From: a bacterium
GTDB taxonomy: Bacteria > CAIWAD01
Assembly (NCBI GenBank): GCA_030685015.1
Contig: JAUXWS010000034.1
Location: forward strand, 1-41,529
Direction: 5' to 3'
Length of the DNA: 41,529 nucleotides
Each line of letters begins with the position of its first letter. The first letter of the stretch is position 1. Both the position numbers and the translations under genes were made by a program. The notes under the pieces were generated by a model. The model did not search any database and had not been told where the DNA came from. It saw nothing but the letters and a program-made list of their open reading frames with translations. Shown in pieces: positions 1 through 8,494 of this stretch.

Positions 1-2286
1 GGGCCAGGGCACCCCCAGGGTGAAGGGCTGGGGCTGGGTGCGTGGCTCCCAGCGCGGCAGGGCCACGCAGGCCGTGTCGAAGACGGCGGCCCGCGGCCCG
101 CCGGTGAAGCCCATGTCGTTGCGCCGGGTGCCCTGGCTGGGCCACAAGGCGAAGCCGGGGCTCTCCGGGTCCTCGGCGTCCTGCCACAGGCTGTTCGGCG
201 TGCCGGCGTCGATGCAGGGGGAGGCCGGCGACAACCACGGGATGCCCAGCTCGGCATCGAAGAGGGGGTCCACGTCCACCAGGTTGCCCTCCCCCAGCGG
301 CATGGCCTGAGGCAGCAGGCAATGGCGGTAGATCCCGGGCAAGTCGTGGTTCCAACCCGGCCACTCATACTGGGGCAGCTCCGCCTCCAGGCGATCGATC
401 TGGTTGTTCCAGAACAAGCAGTTCTCAAAGGTGACCACCGGGTCCGCCGGTGCGTCCAGGTTGCGGTAACCGGGCATGACCAGGTAGGGCGTCTGGCTGT
501 TGGTGATGGTGGTGTTGCGGATGAAGCTGGGCTCCGTGACCTTCAGCCGAAGAGGCATCTGTTCGGAGCGAAAGGGGATGGGGGCAAAGGCCGTGCAGCT
601 GTCGATCCAGACGTTGTCCATCGTCACCGACAAGGCCTCCAGATTGAAGCCCTGCCGCGAGGTGGCCAGCATCAGCACGTTGCGGAAGTGCAAAGGACCT
701 TCCATCTTGGAGCGGATGCTCGCCTCATTGTTGTTCCTGAAGATCAGGTTCTGAAATGTCTTATGATAGCTGGACGTCGTACTGGAAGATACCGAAATCA
801 ACATCACACTGCCAACATCTACAGGATCCGAAAGATAACCCCCATAAGGTCTCTCAAAGGCCATATTTGGCTGACGATTTCCATCAAATGTTACACTATC
901 AATTAAAAAGAAATCAAAACTGTTAGAATGTATCATCGCACAATATCCGTCATTTGCCCAGTACGAACTCATCTGGCTGGGGATATCGCGATCAATGACA
1001 AGGTTGTCCTTGAACAATACATTTCTCATGATCATACTATCCGCATTGTAGCCTGTGAATTTAAGAATGTTGGCCATGTGGACACCCCATGCCGGCGTGC
1101 TTGCCCCCGGGGTCAGGATCACCGTGTTGTTCACGAAGCGGGCATGTTCCAGGGACAAATTGGTTGTTGTCAGCATAGATGGGTAGTTCGAAGACGCATT
1201 CCAGGTTGTGAACGAACTGTCACCCAACACGCAGTCTTCCACGATCATGTTGGTCACCCGCCCGTGGGCCCAGGGGTCGTTGAACAGTCTTGCACGCTCC
1301 CACTCCCCTACCACGGAATGCCCTGTCACGCCACGATTGCGCAGAAAGATCAAGCTGTCCAAGTGGCAGGGATCTCCCCTGACATACAAAGCGAGCAGCT
1401 TGTTGGAGGATTGCCGATTGCCCACTTGGGTGTTGTCAATGAAACGGATGTTCTTGATGATTAAGGGAGATGTACCGCCGAAGTTCACCAATGAATTGCC
1501 ACTCCAGGTACAGCCCTCAATCAGGATGTTCTTGAATTCTTGATAGCTATGCGATGTATTTGTCGATAACCCACCCCCAATCAAAATTCCCGTGCAGGTG
1601 ACATTCCGCGCCACGATGTCTGAAAACAGCACGCTATCTCCACTTGCCACAAGTATCAATCTGCTATTCACCATGCCATCCACGCGCACATCATGTGCTG
1701 CCGCATATCTTCCTACTCGAATGGAAAACAAGAGCTTGTTGCGATCATTCGTGCTGTTGTCGTAGACGCGGACATGTTGCATGCTGAATCGTTTTGGCCC
1801 ATGGTAGTAGGGACCCAATCCATCCATGAACAGGCAGGCTCCGGAGTAGTTCGACAAATTCCGCGTGAAATGCAGGCGGCGCAGCTCCACATCCGTGCTG
1901 TCCGTGAAGTGAATCCCGCCACCCACCCATTGCTGCCCAACACCCCCCCGGATCAGAAAGCCATCCAGGATGAACCGGTGTGGGCCCCTGGTATCCACGC
2001 GGATCACCGTGCCCAGGGAGTCCCCGTCCACGATGGTCTGCGGAATGAAGAGCGTGTCCCCCGTCAGCAGCGCGTGCGAGGCCAGGGTCAAGGTCTTGTC
2101 GGGAATCACCAGCCGCTCGTGGTAGTGGCCCGGCGCCACCAGCACCGTGTCCCCACTGGCGCAGGAATCCACCGCCTGCTGGATCAGGGGCCAGGGGTCC
2201 GGCACCATCCAGACGGTGGCGGGAAGGGGGAGGGGCGGTCCCCCAAGGAGGAGGACCGCCACAAACTTCAACAGGGCCTTGTTCAT
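1..2286 (-). CDS. Exported right-handed beta-helix protein, C-terminus cut by window edge
   Basis: The frame is open for all 762 codons from the ATG at 2286 to base 1, with no stop, so the gene runs off the left edge. It begins with a signal peptide (MNKALLKFVAVLLLGG and a Pro/Leu stretch, about residues 1-23). A pectate-lyase-like repeat body follows, including SGDTVLVAPGHYHERLVIP near residue 43. The last visible residues are FTLGVPWP, exactly where the paralogue at 25677-28202 continues with NPFNP and its sorting tail, so roughly 75 residues of tail are probably missing. The ATG lies 2 bases after the stop of the gene at 2289-5735, so the two are probably cotranscribed. Likely role: secreted or surface-anchored adhesin or polysaccharide-binding protein; no catalytic residues recognised. 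The stretch about 780-1750 is clearly more AT-rich than the ends. Confidence 0.9.
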   Translation of the reverse strand, partial: MNKALLKFVAVLLLGGPPLPLPATVWMVPDPWPLIQQAVDSCASGDTVLVAPGHYHERLVIPDKTLTLASHALLTGDTLFIPQTIVDGDSLGTVIRVDTRGPHRFILDGFLIRGGVGQQWVGGGIHFTDSTDVELRRLHFTRNLSNYSGACLFMDGLGPYYHGPKRFSMQHVRVYDNSTNDRNKLLFSIRVGRYAAAHDVRVDGMVNSRLILVASGDSVLFSDIVARNVTCTGILIGGGLSTNTSHSYQEFKNILIEGCTWSGNSLVNFGGTSPLIIKNIRFIDNTQVGNRQSSNKLLALYVRGDPCHLDSLIFLRNRGVTGHSVVGEWERARLFNDPWAHGRVTNMIVEDCVLGDSSFTTWNASSNYPSMLTTTNLSLEHARFVNNTVILTPGASTPAWGVHMANILKFTGYNADSMIMRNVLFKDNLVIDRDIPSQMSSYWANDGYCAMIHSNSFDFFLIDSVTFDGNRQPNMAFERPYGGYLSDPVDVGSVMLISVSSSTTSSYHKTFQNLIFRNNNEASIRSKMEGPLHFRNVLMLATSRQGFNLEALSVTMDNVWIDSCTAFAPIPFRSEQMPLRLKVTEPSFIRNTTITNSQTPYLVMPGYRNLDAPADPVVTFENCLFWNNQIDRLEAELPQYEWPGWNHDLPGIYRHCLLPQAMPLGEGNLVDVDPLFDAELGIPWLSPASPCIDAGTPNSLWQDAEDPESPGFALWPSQGTRRNDMGFTGGPRAAVFDTACVALPRWEPRTQPQPFTLGVPWP

Positions 2287-2288
2287 GC

Positions 2289-5200
2289 CTACCGAACCAG
2301 GACCACTTTGGCCACGGAAATCTGTCGACCTTGCACGGCGCGTGCCACATACACGCCCGAGGCCACCTGACCGGCGGTCCATTGGAAGGTGTGTGTTCCG
2401 GCCGGGAGGAACCCCTGGTGCAGCACGGCCACGCGCTGGCCCAGGGTGTTGTAGATCTCCAAGGTCACGGCTTCTTCTCCATCCACGCGCAGTTCAAGCA
2501 ACATGGTCGGATTGAAGGGATTGGGATGGCACGACATGATGCCGAAAATAGAGGGTCGTTCCATGATCTTCTCGACGTCTGGCGCCGGATTCGGCAAAGT
2601 CCCAACCGCCAAATCTGGCACCATTGCCCGATGCAGGTTCTGCAAGGCCAGGCGGCGCTGCTCGAGGCGCTGGAATGCCGCCATGGGTCCCAAGGCGTTC
2701 ATCTGACCCTGAGCCGGATAGGTGGCGATCTCGGCCAAGGCCGTGTTGATGAGCAGCTCGGCCTTGGCGTAGCCGTCCTTCTCGATCAGCAGGCTGTCCA
2801 GCAAGGCTACAGCGCTAGGCCGGTCGCCATGCATGGCCTCCACACACCACGCGCTACTGACCTGGGAAATGGACAAGAGATCATCCACGGGTTCCGATGC
2901 CTCCGCGGCGCTCTCCAGTCCGGTCCGGATCAGCGGATAGTCCTGGGCGCCGTACTCCGTGTAGAGCCCGATGGCCTTGATGATGCCGGTCACCTCCGTG
3001 CAATACTTCGACTCGGGGTAGTCCTCCAGAAGCTCGATCCAGTAGGCGACGGCCGCCTCGTGATTCTCGATCTCCGCGGCCTCCTGGCCATAAGCGTACA
3101 GGTCATTCTCCCCGCCCTGGCCCTGACAGGGCATGAAGACCAGGGGACACGCTTCCAACCAAGGCGAATAGGTTGTCACAAAGTTTGGAATGTGACCATA
3201 AGGACTCACACCATTCTCGCAGTCCTCTCCCCAATAGTTGTAGGCCCAATTGGAGGAACCGCCGGTGGAGGTAATGAACTGGTAGTTACCAGTCAATTCA
3301 TCGCAAACGAACGAATTGTTTCCGCATTCAAGGTCTAGGTAGGTGTCAAAACCTATAATCATGGGGTGTGTATCAAATCCAGGCACATATTCCTTGAAGA
3401 ACTGATTGCTCGCCCCATTCTTCAAATTCAAAGTCGCAAAGCCTGCACCAATCGCGCCTGCTTCAATGTCGTTAAAGGTGTTGTGGTGCAGGTTGAGGGT
3501 GGCTCCACCCAGCGCCACAGGACGCGCTGACAACGCGTTGGTTTGCGCCTCAAAATGATTACCAGCAATCACATGGTTGGGGCTGGGTACCGTCCCATAG
3601 TGCATCAACTTCCAATACCATGGATCGTCGCCGTACATCACGCGGTCGAAGGTAATCCCAATCACGTCTACGTCAGAATACTGGATGCCAACGCATCCAA
3701 TCCCAACCCCACCATCTTCTATTTGTGGGTTCATGAAGTCAAGATTTTTGAATTGACCAAGGCAGACATAGTCGAACATGATTTTCGTTCTGTCATACCC
3801 ATTGAATTTGACGTTGCCTCCCGCCCCGTTGAGGTCCACGTCACAGTAATTGAACCAGAGGGCACCCCCATTGAAATCAGGGGCACGATTAAACAGCACC
3901 CCATCAAAGGTTGTCGCAGCCTGGCGGGGCGCGGTGCTGGTGGACCCGAATGCAATGCTGCCTGCGGTCGGCGAGCCCACAATGGCCGTCCGAGCGCCTG
4001 CTGGATCCCCCACTTGGATGCGGTAACCATTGGTATCGTCGGTGTCACAGAACCCCATAGTGTATTCGCCGTCGCTGCGAATGGTCGTTCCCTCCGGGAC
4101 CACCATGTCCACGCCAGAGAAGACCGTGTTGCCCACCAGCTTGTACCAGCCCCGCTCGGTCAAGGTCTTGGTGCCACTAACCTCAATCTCCTCATACACG
4201 GGCGTCCAGCCGATGTCGGCGCGTGTGAGATCGAAATCAGGGGGCGAGGACGCATGACCCGCATCCATGAGCGGGGAGTTCCACTTGAGGCGGAAATCCT
4301 CTTCGTCGTCCACAAACAGGTGATCCACGCTCATCAAGCTTGTCCCAGTCATGTCATCCGGATCGCAGGCTCCCCACCCTGGATTGACCACGTTCATGTT
4401 CGACCAGTTGTACATGCCTTGTTGGATGGCCGTGAAATAGATCGGCATGGCGCAGTTGTTGTTTGCCATGTTGACATTCACGCCCGTGACATGGTTGTTC
4501 TGGCTGTTGACATACACCACGCTGCCCGTGGTCGCTTCTGCCTCACCGTTGCGGGTCATCGTCACGTTGGTGAGCTCGACCGTGCTGCCGAAACGAAGGG
4601 TCAGCACGCTGCCACTCCCGGAGGGTGCCTCGTTGCCGTGGAACAGGCAGTTGCGGATGGCGACATCCGCATGATTGTCACATGCAAGGGCGCCGCCTCC
4701 CTCGCTGGTATCGCCATTCGCCATGTTGCCCACGAATTCGCAATTGGATACCAATAAGTGCAGGCTCGTCTGCTTGAACAACGCGCCGCCTGTCAGCGCC
4801 CTGTTCAGGCTGAACACGCACGCTTCGAGGGTCTGGGTCATTCCTGTGTTGCCGTTGTTGTCCTGCTCGTCCAGGTACAAGGCACCACCAACCTCGCCAG
4901 CCAAGTTCGAGTTGAACTCACAGCGAACGATGGTTGGGTTGAAGGCGAGAAGATGCATGGCGCCGCCTTGCCACGTGGCCGAATTGTCCTCGAACACGCA
5001 CTCCTCGATCAGAACCTCATCGCCTCCCATGTAGATGGCGCCACCCTGTGCCCCTGCTCCATTGACGCCAGTTTGGCAGCCAATGAATCGGCTGTTCTTG
5101 ATGGACTTCGACAACCCTTCGACATCCTCCTCCAGGGAGTACAATGCCCCCCCTCGCGAGCTATCTCCCATTGCCCGCTCTTCTATGAAGTCGCAGTTCT

Positions 5201-5735
5201 GAATATCCAACGAGGTCAGGGTGGCCGCGATGGATCCGCCATTCCCGTTAAGCACTTGATTGTTGGAGAACCTGCAGGCTTCCAGAAGGAGCATGGATTC
5301 GCTTGCCAGGATGGCGCCACCCGAGTCCGTCGCATGGTTGGAATCGAAATCCACCCCCACGCACGTGAGCGTGCCATCTTCGACCGTGATGCCGCCGGCC
5401 TTGTAGGGCGACGTCGAATTGCCCGAGCTGATGGTTAGGTACTTCAGGGTCGCTGTCGTCCCATACATCAGGAGGATTGACGAGCTACCACTACTGGAGA
5501 TGATGGCATCTTCGGGGTCATTGCCTTCCCCGCGCAGGATCACTCCATCGGGCATCACAAGATCGCTTGCCGAATATGGAGTTTGGCTGTCGGCCAGTTC
5601 AACCTCATCTCCGTAGTTTGCCGCGGCAAAGGCCAGGGCGATGGTGGCATACTCCGAAGGCACCTTCAGCACGGCGGCGTAGGCTTGCCAGCACGTAAGT
5701 ATCAGCAGCATGGTAACCACCCTTTTCGCTTTCAT
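2289..5735 (-). CDS. Large exported beta-helix protein with TPR-like segment and T9SS-type sorting tail
   Basis: 1148 residues. A signal peptide (MKAKRVVTMLLILTCWQAYA) is followed by a long right-handed beta-helix (about residues 22-870) with many short repeats of the type GGAIYMGG...CVFEDNSA, typical of polymorphic outer-membrane/pectate-lyase-fold proteins. Residues about 880-1040 change to a helical, TPR-like segment (EIENHEAAVAYWIELLEDYP). The C-terminus (about 1066-1148) is a FlgD-Ig/Por-secretion tail with HPNPFNP, YNTLGQRVAVL, SGVYVARA and a basic end VLVR. The start is supported by CAGGAG about 7 bases upstream of the ATG. It is the first gene of a two-gene minus-strand unit with the truncated paralogue. 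Function is inferred as a secreted surface protein; substrate unknown. The helical insert between helix and tail is unusual. Confidence 0.92.
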   Translation of the reverse strand: MKAKRVVTMLLILTCWQAYAAVLKVPSEYATIALAFAAANYGDEVELADSQTPYSASDLVMPDGVILRGEGNDPEDAIISSSGSSSILLMYGTTATLKYLTISSGNSTSPYKAGGITVEDGTLTCVGVDFDSNHATDSGGAILASESMLLLEACRFSNNQVLNGNGGSIAATLTSLDIQNCDFIEERAMGDSSRGGALYSLEEDVEGLSKSIKNSRFIGCQTGVNGAGAQGGAIYMGGDEVLIEECVFEDNSATWQGGAMHLLAFNPTIVRCEFNSNLAGEVGGALYLDEQDNNGNTGMTQTLEACVFSLNRALTGGALFKQTSLHLLVSNCEFVGNMANGDTSEGGGALACDNHADVAIRNCLFHGNEAPSGSGSVLTLRFGSTVELTNVTMTRNGEAEATTGSVVYVNSQNNHVTGVNVNMANNNCAMPIYFTAIQQGMYNWSNMNVVNPGWGACDPDDMTGTSLMSVDHLFVDDEEDFRLKWNSPLMDAGHASSPPDFDLTRADIGWTPVYEEIEVSGTKTLTERGWYKLVGNTVFSGVDMVVPEGTTIRSDGEYTMGFCDTDDTNGYRIQVGDPAGARTAIVGSPTAGSIAFGSTSTAPRQAATTFDGVLFNRAPDFNGGALWFNYCDVDLNGAGGNVKFNGYDRTKIMFDYVCLGQFKNLDFMNPQIEDGGVGIGCVGIQYSDVDVIGITFDRVMYGDDPWYWKLMHYGTVPSPNHVIAGNHFEAQTNALSARPVALGGATLNLHHNTFNDIEAGAIGAGFATLNLKNGASNQFFKEYVPGFDTHPMIIGFDTYLDLECGNNSFVCDELTGNYQFITSTGGSSNWAYNYWGEDCENGVSPYGHIPNFVTTYSPWLEACPLVFMPCQGQGGENDLYAYGQEAAEIENHEAAVAYWIELLEDYPESKYCTEVTGIIKAIGLYTEYGAQDYPLIRTGLESAAEASEPVDDLLSISQVSSAWCVEAMHGDRPSAVALLDSLLIEKDGYAKAELLINTALAEIATYPAQGQMNALGPMAAFQRLEQRRLALQNLHRAMVPDLAVGTLPNPAPDVEKIMERPSIFGIMSCHPNPFNPTMLLELRVDGEEAVTLEIYNTLGQRVAVLHQGFLPAGTHTFQWTAGQVASGVYVARAVQGRQISVAKVVLVR

Positions 5736-6425
5736 CTCAAAACTCCTGTCTTTAAACTGACTATAGCTAGAAGAATATTTGACACGAGGTGATTTTTACG
5801 TCAAAGGTATCTACTTGGTCCAACCCGCGCTTGAACTTCAACAGGTCAATCATGAACCGCTGGTGATGGGACGCCAAGCTGACTCAAGGTAACGGGATCC
5901 TGTTCTCAGAATTCGGCAAGCTCGCTCAAATCCATGCACCAAGTTTCCCACAGGAGGCCAAGTGTCCCATACCACATCCTCGCCCGTGCGACGTGAGCCT
6001 GTGCAAGAAGGAAGATCGATTGCCTTGGATTGATTTGTCAGTATGTGGTGTAGCAACATCCTACTGCAATTCCACCACCCAGTCAAGCGAAATCTGTCAT
6101 TTGCTGTTTTTTTCCTGGTAGGTGTCCATTCCGACCTTGCTGATATTGGTCATCTGGCTGAACTATTTATGAACATGGTCCTAACAAATTGGAAGCGTTT
6201 GCCCGGCAAGGATATACACCTTCGCTTCGGTGGATGGGGTTGGAACCTGCGGTTTTGGCCGTGCGTGGAGGGCTCCCGCGTGGCGCTGGGAATCCCGTCA
6301 CGGGGCCATGCGCTCGCTGGCTTAGGAGTGGTCCCAAGGAGCTGTCCCCTGGCACGGATCCGAATCCCACAGCGATGGGTGTGCTTTCCCGATGCCTTGC
6401 CGCAGTGTCCTTACTGCAGCGCCTA
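5736..6425. other. Non-coding stretch upstream of the beta-helix pair
   Basis: About 690 bases, noticeably richer in A+T than the flanking genes. I see no credible gene: the short open frames here lack ribosome sites, family resemblance and codon bias. It must hold the promoter of the minus-strand gene starting at 5735. In minus orientation there is a TACCTTTG motif near 5805-5815, resembling the -7 element TAnnTTTG of Bacteroidota promoters, and a TTGACG close by, but neither has a convincing partner. A small dyad TTGAACTTCAA lies at 5831-5841. Confidence 0.4.
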
Positions 6426-6451
6426 TAGGGGTTCTTGAAAGTTTTTGTGGA
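6426..6451 (+). repeat. Left terminal inverted repeat of the IS630 element
   Basis: 26 bases starting TAGGGGTTCT. It matches the reverse complement of 7500-7525 at 23 positions; the three differences lie at repeat positions 11-13. Confidence 0.9.
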
Positions 6452-7458
6452 TCACGTCTGACAGACTGACTGGACGATGGCCGGCGTGTCCATCACCTCG
6501 TTCAAGGCCATCGTCAAGCGATCCTGCAAGGCGTCTCGGGTTTTCGTGTACCAGTTGGTGAAGTGGTTGTCCTTGATCCACATCCAAAGCCGTTCAATGG
6601 GATTCAGGTCGGGCGAATAGGGCGGTAGGAGTTGTTTCTGGATGTGGTGCCAGTTCAGCTTGGCTGACCGGTGCCAGGAGGCGTTGTCCAGCACAAGCTG
6701 GACCGATCGACCTGCCGTTTGCTCGGCCATGTAGTCCAAAAAGCTTTGAAACACATCCAGATCCACCCGATTGAAGACGAGACTGATGAACTCTCCGGTC
6801 AGTGGCTGGACGGCGCCAATCACGCTTTCCCGGATGTGGAGGCCGGTCATCGGACAGGTGGGTGTGGTTCCTTTCTTGGCGTACACGGCCTTGGGACGCG
6901 GATCGGCCATGAAGCCCGATTCGTCGCAGAACCAAAGCTGCTCGGGATGGTGATCCAGGTGCTGCTGAAGCCATTCCACGAACTCAGCTCGTGCCTTTGG
7001 GTCCCGATCGGGGGCTGTGGGACGAGGCACCAGCTGACGAAAGCCCTCGTCACGCAGGTAGCGGGCCAGCGTGGGTAGCCCAGTTCCACCTGCAGTTCGC
7101 GGGTGAGCACACCGTGGAACTTGCGTTTGGTCCAGAATTCTTCGTCCAGATCTTGCGGACGGGCAAAGAGTTCGGACAGCACCAAGCGCTGGCCCTTGTG
7201 CAGAATTGGGGGTCGACCACTGCGCGGATGCGTGGCCAAGCCGTCGATGCCGGACTGGTTGAACGCGACGACCCAGTTACGCAGGCTATTGGCATGACAG
7301 CCAAGGCTCTTGATCACCAGGTCGCGATCGATCCCGTTCAACAACATGATGATTGCCATGATGCGCTGGCCCATTTCAAAATCGGCCGTAGCCCTCTGGA
7401 CGACTCGGAGTTCGTCCTGGGTGGCATTCTCAGGATTAGGGTAGATGGGAGCTGGCAT
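6452..7458 (-). pseudogene. IS630-family DDE transposase, frameshifted
   Basis: The first frame (from ATG 7458) encodes an N-terminal helix-turn-helix region (LKSLGCHANSLRNWVVAF-like, then GRPPILHKGQ), reading correctly to about RELQVELG near 7080. The coding potential then shifts to the -1 frame, which gives LPTLARYLRDEGFRQLVPRP and the catalytic half: FCDESGF, LVLDNASWH and LPPYSPDLNPIERLW, with the three DDE acids and about 30 residues between the second D and the E. Both frames are open between about 7276 and 7030. Some IS elements use programmed -1 frameshifting, but I see no canonical X-XXY-YYZ slippery heptamer at the switch (local sequence GAACTGGGCTACCC), so a disabling indel is more likely. 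All three acidic residues remain. Confidence 0.85.
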
Positions 7459-7499
7459 GCCTCAAAATACTGGGGCCCGGCGAGCAAAAACAGACCCCG

Positions 7500-7525
7500 T
7501 CCACAAAAACTTCTGAGAACCCCTA
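7500..7525 (-). repeat. Right terminal inverted repeat of the IS630 element
   Basis: Inverted partner of 6426-6451, ending AACCCCTA on the plus strand and followed by the TA duplication at 7526-7527. Confidence 0.9.
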
Positions 7526-7527
7526 TA

Positions 7528-7994
7528 TGTCTCGCTCTGTTTTTCTCTTGGCACCTTCTCGTTCGGGCTTTGCCTTGATTCCCAGCATGCGGATCCTTTC
7601 ACGAATGGCCATCCACCTTCCGCGATTCTCCTTGCCTGCAAGCATATACACAATCGATTCAAGCGGATGTGAATGGAATGTGGGTTCTGTGGCGGTAGGC
7701 ACCGAACTTCGCAGGAGCCATTGGAAGCTGAAAGGAAGTCATGCCCGGAATATGTACCTGCACCCGCCTGGCCGAGGCAAGGAAGACATCGTCTTGAGTC
7801 TGATCAGGTGTGATTGCAGACATGGGCCGGGTCCCCGCTCAACTGGCTCGGATTGTCGCAGTTGCAAGGTTCAAGATCATGCGAGCAAGCTCATCTGTGG
7901 TTGATGGTGGAGCCATGATCCTCCCCGGCACAATGTGCCTCGCCCCGGCCAAGGCTGCCCGGCGGCCAAGGCCTTGTCCCTGCTCGAGTTCTTC
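7528..7994. other. Non-coding stretch between the IS element and the glycosylation operon
   Basis: About 470 bases with no gene I can support. Open frames here lack ribosome sites and resemble nothing known. Joining the two IS flanks at the TA target does not restore a recognisable gene. The right end grades into the regulatory region of the operon (dyads at 7995-8028 and a sigma-54-like promoter at 8048-8064). Confidence 0.4.
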
Positions 7995-8005
7995 ACTTCT
8001 GAAGT
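7995..8005. promoter_or_regulatory. Dyad ACTTC-T-GAAGT, possible regulator site
   Basis: Perfect 5+1+5 dyad. The single central base makes it a poor RNA hairpin, so it is better read as a DNA operator. The same ACTTC-N-GAAGT core occurs at 35050-35060, upstream of the other good sigma-54-like promoter. It lies about 50 bases before the -24 GG of the candidate at 8048. Confidence 0.4.
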
Positions 8006-8011
8006 CGTAAG

Positions 8012-8028
8012 CTCCTGAAAGTCAGGAG
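8012..8028. promoter_or_regulatory. Dyad CTCCTGA-AAG-TCAGGAG upstream of the operon
   Basis: Perfect 7-bp arms around a 3-base centre, ending about 20 bases before the -24 element of the sigma-54 candidate. It could be a regulator site or an RNA hairpin of an upstream transcript. There is no T-run, so it is not a convincing terminator. Confidence 0.35.
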
Positions 8029-8047
8029 TTTCCAATGGATTCCGCAG

Positions 8048-8064
8048 TTGGCATCGGCTTTGCC
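8048..8064 (+). promoter_or_regulatory. Candidate sigma-54 (-24/-12) promoter of the glycosylation operon
   Basis: TTGGCATCGGCTTTGCC: GG at 8050-8051 and GC at 8062-8063, separated by exactly 10 bases as sigma-54 requires. It agrees with the consensus YTGGCACG-N4-TTGCW except for CG to TC and the last base. Predicted start near 8075, giving a leader of about 28 bases with the ribosome site GAGGAG at 8091-8096. Sigma-54 control of middle/late flagellar genes is common in other phyla, which fits the operon content. Confidence 0.55.
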
Positions 8065-8102
8065 TCAGGAGCCCGCGACATCCCGCTTGTGAGGAGCTTT
8101 CC

Positions 8103-8492
8103 ATGGCCGAACTGCAAGAACACGAACGCCTCCGCGGCAAGAAGGCCCTCTTCGTGCTGGGCGTGGGGCTGGGCTACCAAGTGACGGCGATCCGCCAGCG
8201 CAAGGATCCGCGCGCCCGCGTCTACGCCATCGAGCGCTACGAGGAGGTCTTCAACCGCGCCGCCCAGACCCAGAACTGGGACCTGAAGGCCGACAAGGAC
8301 GTGGAGTTCTGGGTGGGCAAGGACATCGACAGCGTCCTGCAGCATCTGGACGAGATCACGGCGGGCATGGACGAGGCCGATTGGGACATCATCACCAACC
8401 GCCCCTCCATCCGCCTTGACCCCGAATACTACAAGCGCCTCATCCGCGAACGCCGCCCCGGCGCCCGTTCCCGGCGCACGCAGAAGATCTGA
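8103..8492 (+). CDS. Small protein resembling the N-terminal Rossmann-like domain of Maf flagellar glycosyltransferases
   Basis: 129 residues, first gene of the operon. The motif FVLGVGLGYQVTAIRQ (about 17-32), then VYAIERYEEVF, matches the nucleotide-binding-like N-terminal module seen in Maf/DUF115 proteins (form: GxGLGY...IEP..eiF). The catalytic DUF115 half is absent and the protein ends in a basic tail (RERRPGARSRRTQKI). Start is supported by GAGGAG 6 bases upstream. Two other operon proteins (19650 and 20878) carry a similar module, so this may be a standalone partner domain or a truncated Maf. Cytoplasmic. Its stop is 2 bases before the next ATG. Function unproven. Confidence 0.8.
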   Translation: MAELQEHERLRGKKALFVLGVGLGYQVTAIRQRKDPRARVYAIERYEEVFNRAAQTQNWDLKADKDVEFWVGKDIDSVLQHLDEITAGMDEADWDIITNRPSIRLDPEYYKRLIRERRPGARSRRTQKI

Positions 8493-8494
8493 GC

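Larger units (their letters stand above)
6426..7525 (-). mobile_element. IS630-family insertion sequence, 1100 bp
   Basis: The element is bounded by 26-bp imperfect inverted repeats (23 of 26 match) beginning TAGGGGTTCT and ending in GTTTTTGTGGA. It is flanked on both sides by TA (6424-6425 and 7526-7527), the two-base target duplication expected for IS630/Tc1-mariner transposition. Inside is a single transposase locus on the minus strand whose stop lies just inside the left repeat. The intact ends with a frameshifted transposase suggest a recent insertion that has decayed, or a sequencing slip. It separates two non-coding stretches and interrupts no recognisable gene. Confidence 0.93.

Noticed and set aside
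6220-6420. tRNA gene in the intergenic region
   Set aside because: A GATTCGGATCC-like string resembles a T-loop, but its flanks do not pair and no acceptor stem forms. I found no tRNA or rRNA in the window.
5850-6438. Short open frames on both strands before the IS element
   Set aside because: No ribosome sites, no family resemblance, and overlapping frames on both strands.
7070-7100. Programmed -1 frameshift site in the transposase
   Set aside because: No X-XXY-YYZ heptamer or strong downstream stem seen at the frame switch. Kept only as an alternative.
6424-7530. A gene interrupted by the IS element
   Set aside because: Joining the flanks at the TA target gives no recognisable reading frame.
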